From Hyphomicrobiales bacterium (GTDB taxonomy: Bacteria > Pseudomonadota > Alphaproteobacteria > Rhizobiales > Rhizobiaceae), in assembly GCA_900471525.1 (NCBI GenBank), contig UCEZ01000011.1, forward strand, positions 156,771-220,770: a DNA stretch of 64,000 nucleotides. Reading direction: 5' to 3'. Positions 63,902-64,000 of this stretch are shown here, piece after piece; positions within the stretch are counted from its first letter, which is position 1, and each line of letters starts with the position of its first letter. The translations under genes and the position numbers were made by a program. The notes beneath the pieces are model-generated. The model did no database searches and was not told the origin of the DNA. It saw nothing but the letters and a program-made list of their open reading frames with translations.

Positions 63902-64000
63902 ACCCCCCCCCCCCCCCCCCACCCCCCCCCCCCCCCCCCCCGCCGGGGGGCCCCCCCCCCCCCCCCCCGGGGGGGGGGGGGGGGGGGCGCCGCAGGCGCC
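63902..64000. other. Homopolymeric C and G tract at the window end
   Basis: From about 63903 to 63987 the sequence is almost only C followed by almost only G. Interruptions are single bases and one CGCCGGGGGG block. No biological element of this kind is expected; it is most likely a sequencing or assembly artefact at a contig end. It should not be interpreted further. Confidence 0.85.

Overview
The window is a gene-dense stretch of an alphaproteobacterial chromosome with high GC, almost certainly from a member of the Rhizobiaceae (Rhizobium, Agrobacterium, Ensifer or a close relative; the genus cannot be settled from the sequence alone). The main reasons are the truA-dapE-dapD neighbourhood, the argB / engB / yidC-rnpA-rpmH housekeeping block, a fructose ABC transporter of the frcRBCAK type known from Sinorhizobium, and dispersed palindromic repeats of a kind common in rhizobia. 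No phage, insertion sequence, CRISPR array or plasmid gene was seen. Shine-Dalgarno motifs and 1-14 bp gene overlaps fix most starts.

Layout. 1-7452: tRNA modification (truA, partial) and lysine/peptidoglycan precursor synthesis (dapE with a membrane-protein gene, dapD with a DUF805 gene), interrupted by a VOC protein, a divergent SDR/AraC pair and an aldo/keto reductase. 7659-15558: single genes, including a LOG-family nucleosidase, a DUF2946-like/PepSY pair, an EF-hand protein, a pyrimidine 5'-nucleotidase, a sterol-desaturase-like enzyme, a methyltransferase, a DMT transporter and an isocitrate-lyase-family enzyme. 15644-17209: a BchE-like radical SAM protein with locally low GC. 17240-27446: argB, engB and yidC-rnpA-rpmH, separated by an ECF sigma/anti-sigma/fasciclin/MsrB module and by a DMT transporter/LysR/tautomerase group. 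27861-34043: a chemoreceptor, a three-gene operon (TVP38 membrane protein, MerA-like flavoprotein, orphan histidine kinase) and tRNA-Arg(ACG).

34184-43902: a run of minus-strand genes (YbaK, DUF1810, aldo/keto reductase, YigZ), a LysR regulator, the large bifunctional proline catabolic gene putA, a cysteine-cluster protein and a metallophosphoesterase. 43997-48597: a 5-oxoprolinase (pxpABC) locus that also carries a biotin carrier protein, a biotin-carrier-like protein lacking the biotinylated lysine, and a proline-racemase-family enzyme. 48729-53771: a Sel1-repeat protein, a FecR protein, an operon of a Crp-type regulator and a CHASE2 adenylate cyclase, and DoxX. 53840-63833: fructose uptake and phosphorylation (a mutarotase, the ROK repressor frcR, frcBCAK, frk) interleaved with pyrC and pyrE. 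The last 100 bases are C/G homopolymers that look like an assembly artefact.

The most interesting candidates are the Crp/CHASE2-cyclase/FecR signalling unit, the sigma/anti-sigma/fasciclin/MsrB unit, the altered 5-oxoprolinase locus, the TVP38/flavoprotein/kinase operon, the BchE-like protein in a genome region without photosynthesis genes, and an SDR protein whose catalytic tyrosine is replaced. No wholly new system could be demonstrated; these are hypotheses resting on motifs and gene order.
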